Positions 19,476 to 27,909 of a stretch of 64,000 bases of DNA are shown in pieces; positions within the stretch are counted from its first letter, which is position 1; each line of letters begins with the position of its first letter. Source of the stretch: Variovorax paradoxus (lineage in GTDB: Bacteria; Pseudomonadota; Gammaproteobacteria; Burkholderiales; Burkholderiaceae_C); NCBI GenBank assembly GCA_016806145.1, contig CP063167.1:2042501-2106500 (forward strand), in the 5' to 3' direction. The position numbers and the translations under genes were made by a program. The notes beneath the pieces were generated by a model, which had not been told where the DNA came from, did not search any database, and was given only the letters and a program-made list of their open reading frames with translations.

Positions 19476-20510
19476 TCAGCGCTTCAGGCCCTGCTTCGCG
19501 AGCCACTGGTCGACGCGCTCGGCAATCGCATCGGAGTTGCGGTCCATCATGAGCATGTGCGAATTGCCGCGCCAGCCGAGCTCGGGCAGCAGCAGCCGGT
19601 CGCCGGTGCCGCCGGCCGCGATCAGCCGCTGGCGGAAGTTCTCCTGCTGCGCCGTGATGCGCGTCCAGAACGGATAGCGCTCGAGGTTGTCGCCCCACAC
19701 CCACAGCATGGGCACGCCCTTGAGGCGCGCGAAGTCGGTGGTCTCGGGGTTCGGCGAGCCCGAGGTCTCGACGGCGACGATGGCCCTGACCTTGTCGGGG
19801 TACTTGAGCGCCGAATTGAAGGCGAAGTTGCCGCCCTGGCTGTGGACCACGATCACGCAGGGGCAGGCCTTCTGCACATAGGCGTCGTAGGCCGCCTGCG
19901 TGGCCGCGTCGTTGGTGCTCCAGCGCGGGATCGCCTGCTTCGCGAACTGGTCGAAGCTGGCCACCGGGAACTGCGTGCCCGGCAGCGCGCGGCGCTTCGC
20001 GGGATCGGTGTCGTACGAGCCGGTCTCGCCGATGCGGAACAGCTCCCAGCCTTCCTTCTTCGGCCGGAAGAAGGGCTCGCTCTTGAAGATCTCGGGATAG
20101 CGCGCCCACGAGGCGCGGCCGCGCTCGACCGCGTCGCTCACGTACACGTCCCAGCCCGCGCGCAGGAAGTGGTTCTCCCAGCCCGGCTGGCCGTCGGGCT
20201 TGGTCTCCCAGGTCACGCCCGAGAGCCCGCCGCCGTGCCACAGCAGCAGCGGATAGCGGCCCTTCGGGTTCGCCAGGCGCGTGTAGCGCGCATAGAGCCC
20301 CTCGACCTCGAAGTCGCCGTTGGGGTCGAACGTCAGCGGCGGCGCGCCGGGCGTGAACACCAGTTCCTTCTCGGGCAGGCCCGTGAGCGTGACGGCGCGT
20401 CCGCCCACGTGATAGCTGCCGACGTCGGCCACCTGCAGCGCGCTGGTCGAGCAGCCGGCCAGGGCCGCGGCCGCGATGCCGAGCAGCGCGAGCTTCCATG
20501 CATTTCTCAT
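19476..20510 (-). CDS. Alpha/beta-hydrolase (esterase-like) lipoprotein
   Basis: The 344-residue protein has a lipoprotein signal with lipobox LAGC (Cys20) and an alpha/beta-hydrolase fold. The oxyanion region is LLLWHGGGLSG, the nucleophile elbow VHSQGG lies near residue 221, and a late His falls in WRGNSHMLMMD. It is probably anchored to the outer membrane facing the periplasm, where it could hydrolyse an ester before uptake. It sits between the isocitrate-lyase-like and Bug genes of the sigma-54 operon. Confidence 0.85.
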   Translation of the reverse strand: MRNAWKLALLGIAAAALAGCSTSALQVADVGSYHVGGRAVTLTGLPEKELVFTPGAPPLTFDPNGDFEVEGLYARYTRLANPKGRYPLLLWHGGGLSGVTWETKPDGQPGWENHFLRAGWDVYVSDAVERGRASWARYPEIFKSEPFFRPKKEGWELFRIGETGSYDTDPAKRRALPGTQFPVASFDQFAKQAIPRWSTNDAATQAAYDAYVQKACPCVIVVHSQGGNFAFNSALKYPDKVRAIVAVETSGSPNPETTDFARLKGVPMLWVWGDNLERYPFWTRITAQQENFRQRLIAAGGTGDRLLLPELGWRGNSHMLMMDRNSDAIAERVDQWLAKQGLKR

Positions 20511-20545
20511 CTCTTGTCTCCGTTGTTGTTCGTAGGGATGGGGCG

Positions 20546-21412
20546 CTATCGCGCCCAGCGCTTCTCGAAGTCCCAGACCTCCTCGAAGCCGATGCGCCGG
20601 CAGAACTCGTTGAAGTCGAACAGATCGTCGCCCGGTGCCACGCTGGCGCCGCTCGCCTTCAGGTGGCGCAGTGCGCGCTCCATCGCGGCCGCGGCCACGA
20701 GGCTGGTCATCGAGGGATAGATGGCGAGCGAGAAGCCGATCTCCTGCAGCGTCTGCGCGCTCAGCATCGGCGTCTTCCCGCCATCGGACATGTTGGCCAT
20801 CATCGGCAGTTCGAAGGCCTCGCAGGCGCGGCGCATCTCGGCCTCGGACTGCGGCGCCTCGAAGAACAGGATGTCGGCGCCCGCGCGCGCATAGGCCTCG
20901 AGCCGGCGCAGCGCCTCGTCGACGCCGAGCTCGGCGCGCGCATCGGTGCGCGCGATGATCAGGAAGTTCTTTTTATCCTCGCGCGCCTCGGCGGCCACGC
21001 GGATCTTGTCGACCATGTCCTGCACCGGCACGCAGCGCTTGAACGGCGTGTGGCCGCACTTCTTCGGAAACTCCTGGTCCTCGAGCTGGATGGCCGTGAC
21101 GCCGGCCGCCTCGTAGCCGCGCACCGTGTGGTGCACGTTGAGCAGGCCGCCGTAGCCGGTGTCGGCATCGGCGATGACGGCCGCGCCGCCGCTGCTGCGC
21201 ACCAGCGTCGCCATGCGGTCGAGCATCTGGGTGTAGGTGGCGATGCCCGCATCGGGCAGACCGAGGCTCGAGGCCGTGAGCCAGAAGCCCGAGCCGTAGA
21301 CGATGTCGAAGCCGACCTTGGCCGCCATGGTGGCGGCGATCATGTCCTGCAGGCCGGGGATGACGATGAACTCGCGGCGCTCGAGCTTCTCGCGAAGGAG
21401 GGGGCTGGCCAT
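20546..21412 (-). CDS. Isocitrate lyase/PEP mutase-family lyase
   Basis: The 288-residue TIM-barrel enzyme has the metal-site segment DADTGYGG (residues 82-89) and the catalytic lyase motif KKCGH at residues 117-121. That Cys-containing motif marks carbon-carbon lyases such as 2-methylisocitrate lyase and 2,3-dimethylmalate lyase, and argues against a phosphonomutase. It would cleave a substituted malate or isocitrate into pyruvate or glyoxylate plus a shorter acid. The ATG follows the Bug stop by 2 bp, so translation is coupled. Confidence 0.88.
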   Translation of the reverse strand: MASPLLREKLERREFIVIPGLQDMIAATMAAKVGFDIVYGSGFWLTASSLGLPDAGIATYTQMLDRMATLVRSSGGAAVIADADTGYGGLLNVHHTVRGYEAAGVTAIQLEDQEFPKKCGHTPFKRCVPVQDMVDKIRVAAEAREDKKNFLIIARTDARAELGVDEALRRLEAYARAGADILFFEAPQSEAEMRRACEAFELPMMANMSDGGKTPMLSAQTLQEIGFSLAIYPSMTSLVAAAAMERALRHLKASGASVAPGDDLFDFNEFCRRIGFEEVWDFEKRWAR

Positions 21413-21414
21413 CG

Positions 21415-22407
21415 TCACTCGGCCCGGATGCCGCCGCGTTGCGCGACCAGCGTCCACTTCTTCGTCTCGGCCGCGAGGAAGCTGCGGAACTCGGCCGGCG
21501 GCGTGAGCGTGATGTGCGCGCCCTGGTCCTCCATCTGCTTGAGCACGGCCGGGTCGGCCGCCACCTTCTTCAGGTCCTGGTTGATCTGCGCGACGATCGG
21601 CGCGGGCAGGCCGGCCGGGCCGAACAGGCCGTACCAGCTCAGCGACTCCACGCCGTCGAGGCCGGCCTCCTTGAAGGTCATGGCATCGGGGAACAGCGCC
21701 ATGCGCTGCGTGTCGGCCACGCCGACCACGCGCAGCGCGCCCGAGCGCACATGGGGCAAGGCGGTCAGCACGCTGGTCACGCCCATCGGCAGGTGGCCGC
21801 CGATGATGTCGACCATGATCGGCGCGCCGCCCTTGTAGGGCACGCCGGTGGACTGCAGCTTGCCGGCCTGGCGGATCATCTCGCCGGTCAGCCGGGTCTG
21901 GCCTTCGGAGTAGCCCACGCCCAGCGGCTCCTTGCGCGCGGCCTCGATCACGTCGCGCAGCGTCTTGTAGGGGCCGTTGGCCTGCACCACCAGCACCGAG
22001 GGCGAGTTCGCGATGTTGGTGATCGGCGTGAAGGCCTTGTCGGTGTCGTAGGGCAGGCTCTTCATCAGCACCGGGTTGACCGCGTGCGAGCCCACCACCA
22101 GCAGCAGCGTGTGGCCATCGGCCGGCGCGCGCGCGACGAAGTTCGAGCCGATCACGCCGTTGGCGCCGGTGCGGTTGTCCACCACCACCGACTGGCCCCA
22201 CAGCTCCGACAGGCGCTGCGCCATCAGCCGGCCCACGATGTCGGTGCCGCCGCCCGCGGAGTAGGGCACGACCAGCGTGACGGGCTTGCTCGGGAATTTC
22301 GCGGCCGGTGCCTGGGCCCAGGCGCCGGCCGAGGCCATGGCGGCGAGCGCGGCGAGTGCCGTGCGGCGGGTGGGATGCGCGGTGAAGGGGGTCGATGGGT
22401 TCGTCAT
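21415..22407 (-). CDS. Bug/TctC-family periplasmic solute-binding protein
   Basis: The 330-residue protein has a Tat-like signal ([19 protein letters not shown]) and the Bug N-terminal segment [20 protein letters not shown], with [16 protein letters not shown] later. Its start overlaps the stop of the lyase gene upstream by 4 bp and its stop lies 2 bp before the next gene. The protein is thus embedded in a tightly coupled catabolic operon and most likely binds that operon's substrate. Confidence 0.93.
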   Translation of the reverse strand: MTNPSTPFTAHPTRRTALAALAAMASAGAWAQAPAAKFPSKPVTLVVPYSAGGGTDIVGRLMAQRLSELWGQSVVVDNRTGANGVIGSNFVARAPADGHTLLLVVGSHAVNPVLMKSLPYDTDKAFTPITNIANSPSVLVVQANGPYKTLRDVIEAARKEPLGVGYSEGQTRLTGEMIRQAGKLQSTGVPYKGGAPIMVDIIGGHLPMGVTSVLTALPHVRSGALRVVGVADTQRMALFPDAMTFKEAGLDGVESLSWYGLFGPAGLPAPIVAQINQDLKKVAADPAVLKQMEDQGAHITLTPPAEFRSFLAAETKKWTLVAQRGGIRAE

Positions 22408-23348
22408 GTCTTGGCTGTCTCCGGGGATGTGTTGTTGGATGAATTCTTCTTCTCGCGCTGGCGCCGCAGCCAGGCGATCGCGCGGCCGCCGAGCGGGCGC
22501 TGCAGCCGCTCCTGCGCAAAGTCGATCGCCTCGAGCAGGCCGTCGAGCGCGATGCCGGTGGAAAAACCGCTGCGCTCGGCCATCAGCACCAGGTCTTCGG
22601 TGGCGAGGTTGCCGGCGGCACCGGGCGCGAACGGGCAGCCGCCGATGCCGCCCACGCTGGCGTCGAAGCGCCGGATGCCGGCCTCGAGCGCGGCCCAGGC
22701 ATTGGCGACCGCCATGCCGCGCGTGTCGTGCAGGTGGATCGCGAGCCGTTCGGGCGCGATGGCTTCGGCGAGCACGCGCATGCGTTGCTTCACCATGCCC
22801 GGCGAGGCCGAGCCGATGGTGTCGGCGATCACGATCTCGCCGGCACCCGCGGCCTGCATGCGCCGCGCGAGGCGCAGCACCTCGGCCAGCGGCGTCTCGC
22901 CCTCGAACGGGCAGTCGAAGGCCACGGCAACGTAGGCGCGCGTGCGCAGGCCCAGCGCTTGCGCCGCGGCCAGCGTGCGCTCGCTGACCTCGGTCGCCTG
23001 CGCCAGGCCCATGTTGATGTTGCGCTGGTTCATGGTCTCGGTGGCTGAGAGCACGACCGCGATCTCGGCCGCGCCGGCCGCATGCGCGCGCTCCAGCCCC
23101 TTGAGGTTGGGCACCAGCACGGAGCAGCGCAGCTCGGGCAGCGCCGCGTGCACCAGCGGCAGCAGCTCGGCTGCGTCGGCCATCTGCGGCACGGCCTTGG
23201 GCGACACGAAGCTGGTGGCCTCGATGCTGCGCACGCCGGCCGCCGCGAGCAGTTGCACCAGGCGCAGCTTGTCGTTGGCGCCCAGGTGCACCGGCTGGTT
23301 CTGCAAGCCGTCGCGCGGCGCGACGTCGGTGATGTGGATGGCTTCCAT
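22404..23348 (-). CDS. Hydroxymethylglutaryl-CoA lyase family enzyme
   Basis: This 314-residue TIM-barrel enzyme keeps the catalytic set of HMG-CoA lyases. PRDGLQN carries Arg12 and Asp13, IEATSF carries Glu43, HLHDTRG lies near residue 204, and the active-site loop [12 protein letters not shown] near 237 carries the catalytic cysteine. It would cleave a 3-hydroxy-3-methylglutaryl-CoA-like thioester to acetyl-CoA plus a keto acid. The gene follows the CoA-transferase by 8 bp, so the acid is probably activated by CoA transfer first. Whether the substrate is HMG-CoA itself or a relative such as citramalyl-CoA cannot be told from sequence. Confidence 0.9.
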   Translation of the reverse strand: MEAIHITDVAPRDGLQNQPVHLGANDKLRLVQLLAAAGVRSIEATSFVSPKAVPQMADAAELLPLVHAALPELRCSVLVPNLKGLERAHAAGAAEIAVVLSATETMNQRNINMGLAQATEVSERTLAAAQALGLRTRAYVAVAFDCPFEGETPLAEVLRLARRMQAAGAGEIVIADTIGSASPGMVKQRMRVLAEAIAPERLAIHLHDTRGMAVANAWAALEAGIRRFDASVGGIGGCPFAPGAAGNLATEDLVLMAERSGFSTGIALDGLLEAIDFAQERLQRPLGGRAIAWLRRQREKKNSSNNTSPETAKT

Positions 23349-23356
23349 CGTTATCT

Positions 23357-24553
23357 TCAGGCGATGGTGCCGGCCTGGCGCAGCGCGTCGAGCTTCGCGT
23401 CGGAATAGCCGACCCAGTCGCCGAGCACGCGGCGCGTGTGCTCGCCGAGCGAGGGCGGGCTGCCGTAGGCCTGCGGCACGGCGGCCGAGAGCTTGATCGG
23501 GTTGCCCGGCATGCGCACGGTCTCGCCGGTGTGCAGCGGCACCTCGACCACCATGTCGCGCGCGAGAACCTGCGTGTCGCTCAGCGCCTGCGCGAAGTCG
23601 TTGACCGGCCCGCACGGAATGCGCGCCTGGCGCAGCCGCGCGAGCCAGTGCGCGGTCGGCTGCTTGCGCAGTTCGTCGGCGATCAGCGCGTCGATCTCGG
23701 CCTTGGCCGCGAAGCGCACTGGCTGCTGCCGGTAGGCCGGGTCGCGCAGCTCCGGCAGGTCGATGAACTCGACGAAACGCTCGAAGAAGGGGTCTCCGAT
23801 GCAGGCGATGATGATGTGGCCGTCGGCCGTGGGATAGCTGTTGTAGGGCACGTGCACGAAGTGGCCGTTGCCGATGCCCGCGGGCACGTGGCCCGACATC
23901 AGGTGCATGGTCGCCATGTAGTTGAGCAGCGAGATCTGCGCGTCGAGCATCGAGATGTCGACGTGCTGCCCGCGCCCTGTGCGCTCGCGCTCGGCCAGCG
24001 CCGCCAGCACGCCCATCGCGCCGAACATGCCGCCGCCGAGGTCGCCGATCGGGATGCCGCTGCGCGTGGGGCCGCTCTCGGGCGTGCCGGTGATCGACAT
24101 GCCGCCGCCCATCGCCTGCACCACCTGGTCGAAGGCCGGGCGCTGCGTCTCGGGGCCGGTCTGGCCGAAGCCCGTGACCGAGCAGGTCACGATGCGCGGG
24201 TTGACCTGCGAGAGCGATTCGAAGTCGATGCCCAGGCGCTGCGTGACGCCGACGCTGAAGTTGTCGAACACCACGTCGGCCCGGCGCACCAGGTCGAGGA
24301 ACACGGCCTTGCCCTCGGCGCTCTTGAGGTCCACGCAGACGCTCTCCTTGTTGCGGTTCAGCGTGAGGTAGTAGGCGCCCATGCCGCCGCGCGCGTAGTC
24401 GGGATCGTTCTCCAGCAGGCGTCGGGTGCCTTCGCCGCTGCCGGGCGGCTCGACCTTGATGGTGCGCGCGCCGAGGTCGGCCAGCAGCATGGTGCCGTAG
24501 GGGCCCGACAGCATGTGCGTCAGGTCGAGCACCGTGATGTGTTCGAGTGCCAA
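23357..24553 (-). CDS. CaiB/BaiF (family III) CoA-transferase
   Basis: The 398-residue enzyme moves CoA between carboxylates. It shows the family N-terminus ITVLDLTHMLSGPYGTMLLADLGA, the KVEPP strand and the conserved aspartate region DISMLDAQISLL. A TTG at 24553 is chosen as start: AGGAGA lies 8 bases upstream, and a sigma-54 promoter places the transcript start near 24572. The ATG at 24592 therefore lies upstream of the mRNA. It is the first gene of a leftward operon with an HMG-CoA-lyase-like enzyme, Bug proteins and an isocitrate-lyase-like enzyme, and probably activates the imported acid. Confidence 0.9.
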   Translation of the reverse strand: MALEHITVLDLTHMLSGPYGTMLLADLGARTIKVEPPGSGEGTRRLLENDPDYARGGMGAYYLTLNRNKESVCVDLKSAEGKAVFLDLVRRADVVFDNFSVGVTQRLGIDFESLSQVNPRIVTCSVTGFGQTGPETQRPAFDQVVQAMGGGMSITGTPESGPTRSGIPIGDLGGGMFGAMGVLAALAERERTGRGQHVDISMLDAQISLLNYMATMHLMSGHVPAGIGNGHFVHVPYNSYPTADGHIIIACIGDPFFERFVEFIDLPELRDPAYRQQPVRFAAKAEIDALIADELRKQPTAHWLARLRQARIPCGPVNDFAQALSDTQVLARDMVVEVPLHTGETVRMPGNPIKLSAAVPQAYGSPPSLGEHTRRVLGDWVGYSDAKLDALRQAGTIA

Positions 24554-24561
24554 GTCGTGTG

Positions 24562-24567
24562 TCTCCT
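24562..24567 (-). promoter_or_regulatory. Ribosome binding site deciding a TTG start
   Basis: AGGAGA on the minus strand stands 8 bases before the TTG at 24553. No comparable site precedes the ATG at 24592. This supports translation of the CoA-transferase from TTG. Confidence 0.7.
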
Positions 24568-24581
24568 GAAAGACCTTCGTG

Positions 24582-24598
24582 TTGCACGGCATGTGCCA
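24582..24598 (-). promoter_or_regulatory. Sigma-54 (-24/-12) promoter of the CoA-transferase operon
   Basis: On the minus strand TGGCACATGCCGTGCA matches the RpoN consensus TGGCAC-N5-TTGCA closely. GG at 24597/24596 and GC at 24585/24584 have exactly ten bases between them, the strict sigma-54 spacing. The predicted start of transcription near 24572 leaves a leader of about 19 bases holding the ribosome site. The divergent gene encodes a sigma-54 activator, which strengthens the call. Confidence 0.8.
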
Positions 24599-24665
24599 GC
24601 GCTTGGGCCTGGAGGCAAGTCGTTGATGCGAAAGGAGATTTTTTCGGAGGGTCGGGTTTTCACTG

Positions 24666-24704
24666 TGTCGTGTGCGACATCAATGAAACGCTTGGCATGT
24701 TTCA
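24666..24704. promoter_or_regulatory. Inverted repeats, candidate enhancer sites for the sigma-54 activator
   Basis: TGTCG-TGTG-CGACA (24666-24679) and TGAAAC-N9-GTTTCA (24684-24704) are two perfect inverted repeats about 95-130 bp upstream of the predicted sigma-54 start site, a usual distance for an enhancer-binding activator. The second abuts the ATG of the regulator gene, so binding could also repress the regulator itself. Confidence 0.5.
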
Positions 24705-26672
24705 ATGCAACGCATGATGGAACGCCCGCTCCCCTCCGACCCGGCCTCGCCCGCGCGCCGCGGCCTGCCGCGCCTGTGCTTCCTGAGCTACCGCCAGATC
24801 CGCGAATTCGCGCTGCCCGTGGTGGCCGAGTACGTCGGCCGCGCCGAGATCGAGGTGGTCGACGGCACCTTCGGCGACGCGCTCGCGATCGCGCGCGACC
24901 GCCTCGAGCGCGGGCTGGTCGATGCCTTCGTGAGCGCGGGCTCGAACGCGAGCATCCTGCGCGCCGGCCTCGAGGCGCCGGTAGCGACGATCCAGCTCGG
25001 CGGCTTCGACCTGATGCAGGCGCTGATCAAGGCGCGACGCATCGCCAAGCGCGTGGGCGTGGTGATGTACGGCCAGACCATTCCCGAGCTCGACGAGGTC
25101 AAGGACCTGCTCAACATCGAGGTCAGCCAGTACGCCTACCGCACGCCCGACGACGCGCGCCAGCGCTTCGAGTCATTGCGCCGCGAGGGCTTCGACGTGA
25201 TCGTGGGCTCGAGCCTGGTGGTCGAGCTGGCGCAGCAGGCGGGGCTGCACGGCCTGCTGGCCTATTCGCTCGCGAGCATTCGCAAGGGCTTCGAGGATGC
25301 GATGGAGCTCGCGCGCGTGGCGCGGCTCGAGGCCGGGCGCTACGAGCAGCTCAACGGCGTGCTGCACAACCTGCAGGAGGCGGTGCTCGCGGTCGACCGC
25401 GACAACCGCATCATCGCGGTCAACCCGCCGATGCAGCTGCTGCTGGGCCATGCGCCCGCGCGCCTGCTCGGCCGCTCGCTCGAGGTGATGCAGCCCGAGC
25501 TGTCGCTGCGGGCCACGCTCGACCAGGGCCTGGAGGAGCGTGCCCTCGTGCAGCGCTTCGCGCAGCGCGACTGGGTGGTCAACCGCACGCCGATCCGCGA
25601 GCACGGCGAGATCGTCGGCGCCGCGCTCACGCTCTACGACGCACGCGCGATCCAGGAGGCCGACACCAGCCTGCGCATGCAGCACGGCCGCCGCCAGAGC
25701 GCGGCGCGGCACCGCTTCGCGAGCCTGGTGGGCCACAGCCCGGCTTTCGCGCGCGCCGTGCAGACCGCGCAGCGCTTCGCGCGCAACGACCTCACGGTGC
25801 TGATCGCGGGCGAGAGCGGCGTGGGCAAGGAGCTGTTTGCGCAGTCGATCCACAACGAGAGCACGCGCGCGGGCCGGCCCTTCGTGGCGGTGAACTGCGC
25901 GGCCTTTCCCGAGGCGCTGCTCGAGAGCGAGCTGTTCGGCTACGAGGAAGGCGCCTTCACCGGCTCGCGCCGCGGTGGCAAGCGCGGCCTGTTCGAGACC
26001 GCGCACACCGGCACCCTGTTCCTCGACGAGATCGGCGACATGCCGCTGCACCTGCAGACGCGCCTCCTGCGCGTGCTGCAGGAGCGCGAGATCACGCGCC
26101 TGGGCGCGACCGCGCCGATCCCCGTCGACGTGCGCGTGATCGCCGCCACGCACCAGCCGCTGCAGCAGATGATCGCCGAGTGGCGCTTTCGCCAGGACCT
26201 CTACTACCGCATCAACACGCTGCGCCTGGTGCTGCCGCCCTTGCGCGAACGGCGCGAGGACGTCGCGCTGCTGGCCCAGGTGCTGGTCGAGCGCTGCCTG
26301 CAGCGGCAGGGCCATGGCGTGCTCGATGCGCGGCGTGCGCTGGCACCGCTGATGCCGCGCCTGCTGGCCTACGGCTGGCCCGGCAACGTGCGCGAACTCG
26401 AGAACGTGGGCGAGCGCATCGCCGTGTTCCTCATGCAGTTCGAGCGCATCGAGGAGATTCGCTGGGAGGAGCTGCGGCACGAGTGCCCGGAGCTGTTCGC
26501 GGACGAGAGCGCCGCGCCGGTCGAGGCGGGCGGCGTGCCCGCGAAGTCGCAATGGCGCGAACTGCTGGCCGCGAACGGCGGCAACCGCCAGCAGACCGCG
26601 CGACAGCTGGGGGTGAGTCGGTCGACGTTGTGGCGGTGGGTGCGGGAGATGGAGAATGCCGAGGAGCTATGA
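24705..26672 (+). CDS. PrpR-like sigma-54-dependent transcriptional activator
   Basis: The 655-residue protein has a PrpR N-terminal sensor domain (about residues 20-185, with [12 protein letters not shown] and [13 protein letters not shown]), a PAS-like domain (about 210-310) and an AAA+ sigma-54 interaction domain (about 340-580). The last shows Walker A GESGVGKE near 368 and the sigma-54 contact loop as GAFTGS near 415, where GAFTGA is usual. A Fis-type helix-turn-helix closes the protein ([20 protein letters not shown]). It should activate the divergent CoA-transferase operon. Three ATGs lie within 13 bp of the start and none has a good ribosome site. Confidence 0.92.
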   Translation: MQRMMERPLPSDPASPARRGLPRLCFLSYRQIREFALPVVAEYVGRAEIEVVDGTFGDALAIARDRLERGLVDAFVSAGSNASILRAGLEAPVATIQLGGFDLMQALIKARRIAKRVGVVMYGQTIPELDEVKDLLNIEVSQYAYRTPDDARQRFESLRREGFDVIVGSSLVVELAQQAGLHGLLAYSLASIRKGFEDAMELARVARLEAGRYEQLNGVLHNLQEAVLAVDRDNRIIAVNPPMQLLLGHAPARLLGRSLEVMQPELSLRATLDQGLEERALVQRFAQRDWVVNRTPIREHGEIVGAALTLYDARAIQEADTSLRMQHGRRQSAARHRFASLVGHSPAFARAVQTAQRFARNDLTVLIAGESGVGKELFAQSIHNESTRAGRPFVAVNCAAFPEALLESELFGYEEGAFTGSRRGGKRGLFETAHTGTLFLDEIGDMPLHLQTRLLRVLQEREITRLGATAPIPVDVRVIAATHQPLQQMIAEWRFRQDLYYRINTLRLVLPPLRERREDVALLAQVLVERCLQRQGHGVLDARRALAPLMPRLLAYGWPGNVRELENVGERIAVFLMQFERIEEIRWEELRHECPELFADESAAPVEAGGVPAKSQWRELLAANGGNRQQTARQLGVSRSTLWRWVREMENAEEL

Positions 26673-26710
26673 GACCGAGTCAGGCCAGGGAAGATCGACA
26701 ACCCGCACTG

Positions 26711-26742
26711 ATCAGACCAGCCCGGGCTGGCTGATTGTTCTT
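26711..26742 (+). terminator. Candidate rho-independent terminator after the sigma-54 regulator gene
   Basis: An almost perfect inverted repeat has arms ATCAG-A-CCAGCCC and GGGCTGG-CTGAT, with one unpaired A. It is followed by TGTTCTT. It lies 38 bp after the regulator stop and just before the HigA-like gene. The long GC stem and following T-rich stretch fit an intrinsic terminator. Confidence 0.6.
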
Positions 26743-26759
26743 ACGCAATGGAGTGCGAC

Positions 26760-27092
26760 ATGAAAAATGGAATGCGCCCGGTCCATCCGGGTGAAGTCCT
26801 TCGCGAGGACTACCTGAAGCCGTTCGGCATGACGGCGAACGCGTTGGCGAAGGCATTGCACGTGCCCGCCTCGCGCATCAACGACATCGTGCTCGAGCGT
26901 CGCGGCATCACGCCGGACACGGCCCTGCGCCTGGTGCGCTATTTCGGCGGTGAAGAGGCCGATGCGCAGGGCTGGATCACCATGCAGGCGACCTACGACT
27001 TCAAGATCGTCGCCAAGGCAGTAGGCAAGGCGATCTCCAGGGAGGTCTCGCCGCGGGCTGCGGACGACGACCGCCTGGCGCTCACCTCGTAA
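26760..27092 (+). CDS. higA: HigA-family (XRE) addiction-module antitoxin, without an adjacent toxin
   Basis: The 110-residue protein matches HigA-type antitoxins: MRPVHPGEVLREDYL near the N-terminus, then a helix-turn-helix (NALAKALHVPASRINDIV) and the RLVRYFGG segment. The ATG at 26760 has GGAG at 26750-26753; an ATG at 26748 is possible but has no site. In a normal module HigB lies just upstream, but only 87 bp separate it from the previous gene and they hold a terminator. It is thus a solitary antitoxin-type regulator, perhaps an evolutionary leftover or a transcription factor in its own right. Confidence 0.85.
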   Translation: MKNGMRPVHPGEVLREDYLKPFGMTANALAKALHVPASRINDIVLERRGITPDTALRLVRYFGGEEADAQGWITMQATYDFKIVAKAVGKAISREVSPRAADDDRLALTS

Positions 27093-27115
27093 GAGCGCAC
27101 TGGCGGTCGGAGGCA

Positions 27116-27134
27116 CGAGGGCCGCGGGCCCTCG
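27116..27134. terminator. Hairpin between convergent genes
   Basis: CGAGGGCC-GCG-GGCCCTCG is a perfect 8-bp stem with a 3-base loop. It lies 23 bp after the HigA stop and 11 bp after the stop of the leftward DUF4198 gene. It could terminate transcripts from both sides, though no T-run follows. Confidence 0.45.
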
Positions 27135-27145
27135 GTCCCGTCGAC

Positions 27146-27886
27146 TTACTTGTTCGGCGCCGCCGCAGGCCCCGCCGGCAGCGCCGCGATGCCGTCCGCC
27201 TTCACGTACGTCAGCGTCGTCACATAGCTCACGTTGTCGAACTTCTCGGGCCCGTTGGCACCGGGCCGCTCGCCGGCCACGGCGTCGCTGACGCTGACCT
27301 CGGCCACGTAGGTGCCCTGCCACGGCAGGTCGAACTTCACCAGGCCCTGTTCGTCGGTATGGCCTTCCTTGGCCCAGCCCGATTGCGTGACCAGCGCGAC
27401 CTTGGTCTTGGCCTTGGGCTGGCCCTTGAAGAACAGCTTGAACTCGCCGGCATTGCCCGCGGGCACGAGGTCGAGCACCAGCTTCGGCTGCAGCGGCGCG
27501 AAGCCGGTGACCAGGCGCGCGGCCGGGTGGTAGCGGCCGACGGTCTGCTTGTCGCCCTGCTTGCGGTTGAACAGCGGATAGCCCGCGTCCTCGGCCACGA
27601 TGCTCTCGCCGACCGCGGCGCCGAAGGGCAGCGCGAAGCCGCTGGCGGTCTTCTGCGCGTCGACGCTCTGCTCGCCCTTGGCCGACACCAGCGTGGCGGT
27701 GGGCTTGCCGAACTTGTCGAGCAGGCCCGGCGAGACCTCGCGCAGGTTCTCGCCGAATTCGCCGAAGCGCACGACGGCGGTCTTCTCGCCGGCCGGCTGC
27801 TCGATCCAGATCTGGTGCGCCTGCGCGGCACCCGCGAAGCCCAGCAGGGCGAAGGCGGCGGTGGCGATGGCGGTGATGCGGTTCAT
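27146..27886 (-). CDS. DUF4198-family periplasmic protein
   Basis: The 246-residue protein has a signal peptide ending in GAAQAHQIWIEQ. The mature protein begins with the histidine-containing HQIW segment common to DUF4198 proteins, a beta-sandwich group often next to metal uptake genes. Later strands include KLFFKGQPKAKTKVALV and KFDLPWQGTYVAEV. It lies 23 bp after a TonB-dependent receptor gene whose promoter has a Fur box, so a role in periplasmic iron or other metal handling is likely. Confidence 0.85.
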   Translation of the reverse strand: MNRITAIATAAFALLGFAGAAQAHQIWIEQPAGEKTAVVRFGEFGENLREVSPGLLDKFGKPTATLVSAKGEQSVDAQKTASGFALPFGAAVGESIVAEDAGYPLFNRKQGDKQTVGRYHPAARLVTGFAPLQPKLVLDLVPAGNAGEFKLFFKGQPKAKTKVALVTQSGWAKEGHTDEQGLVKFDLPWQGTYVAEVSVSDAVAGERPGANGPEKFDNVSYVTTLTYVKADGIAALPAGPAAAPNK

Positions 27887-27909
27887 GCGTAGAGCTCCTT
27901 GGTTCAGGT

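Noticed and set aside
24592..24592. ATG at 24592 as the start of the CoA-transferase
   Set aside because: It falls inside the sigma-54 promoter, has no ribosome site, and adds 13 residues not typical of the family; the TTG at 24553 fits better.
26673..26759. A HigB toxin gene upstream of the HigA-like gene
   Set aside because: Only 87 bases are available and they hold a terminator-like hairpin; no toxin-like frame is present on either strand.
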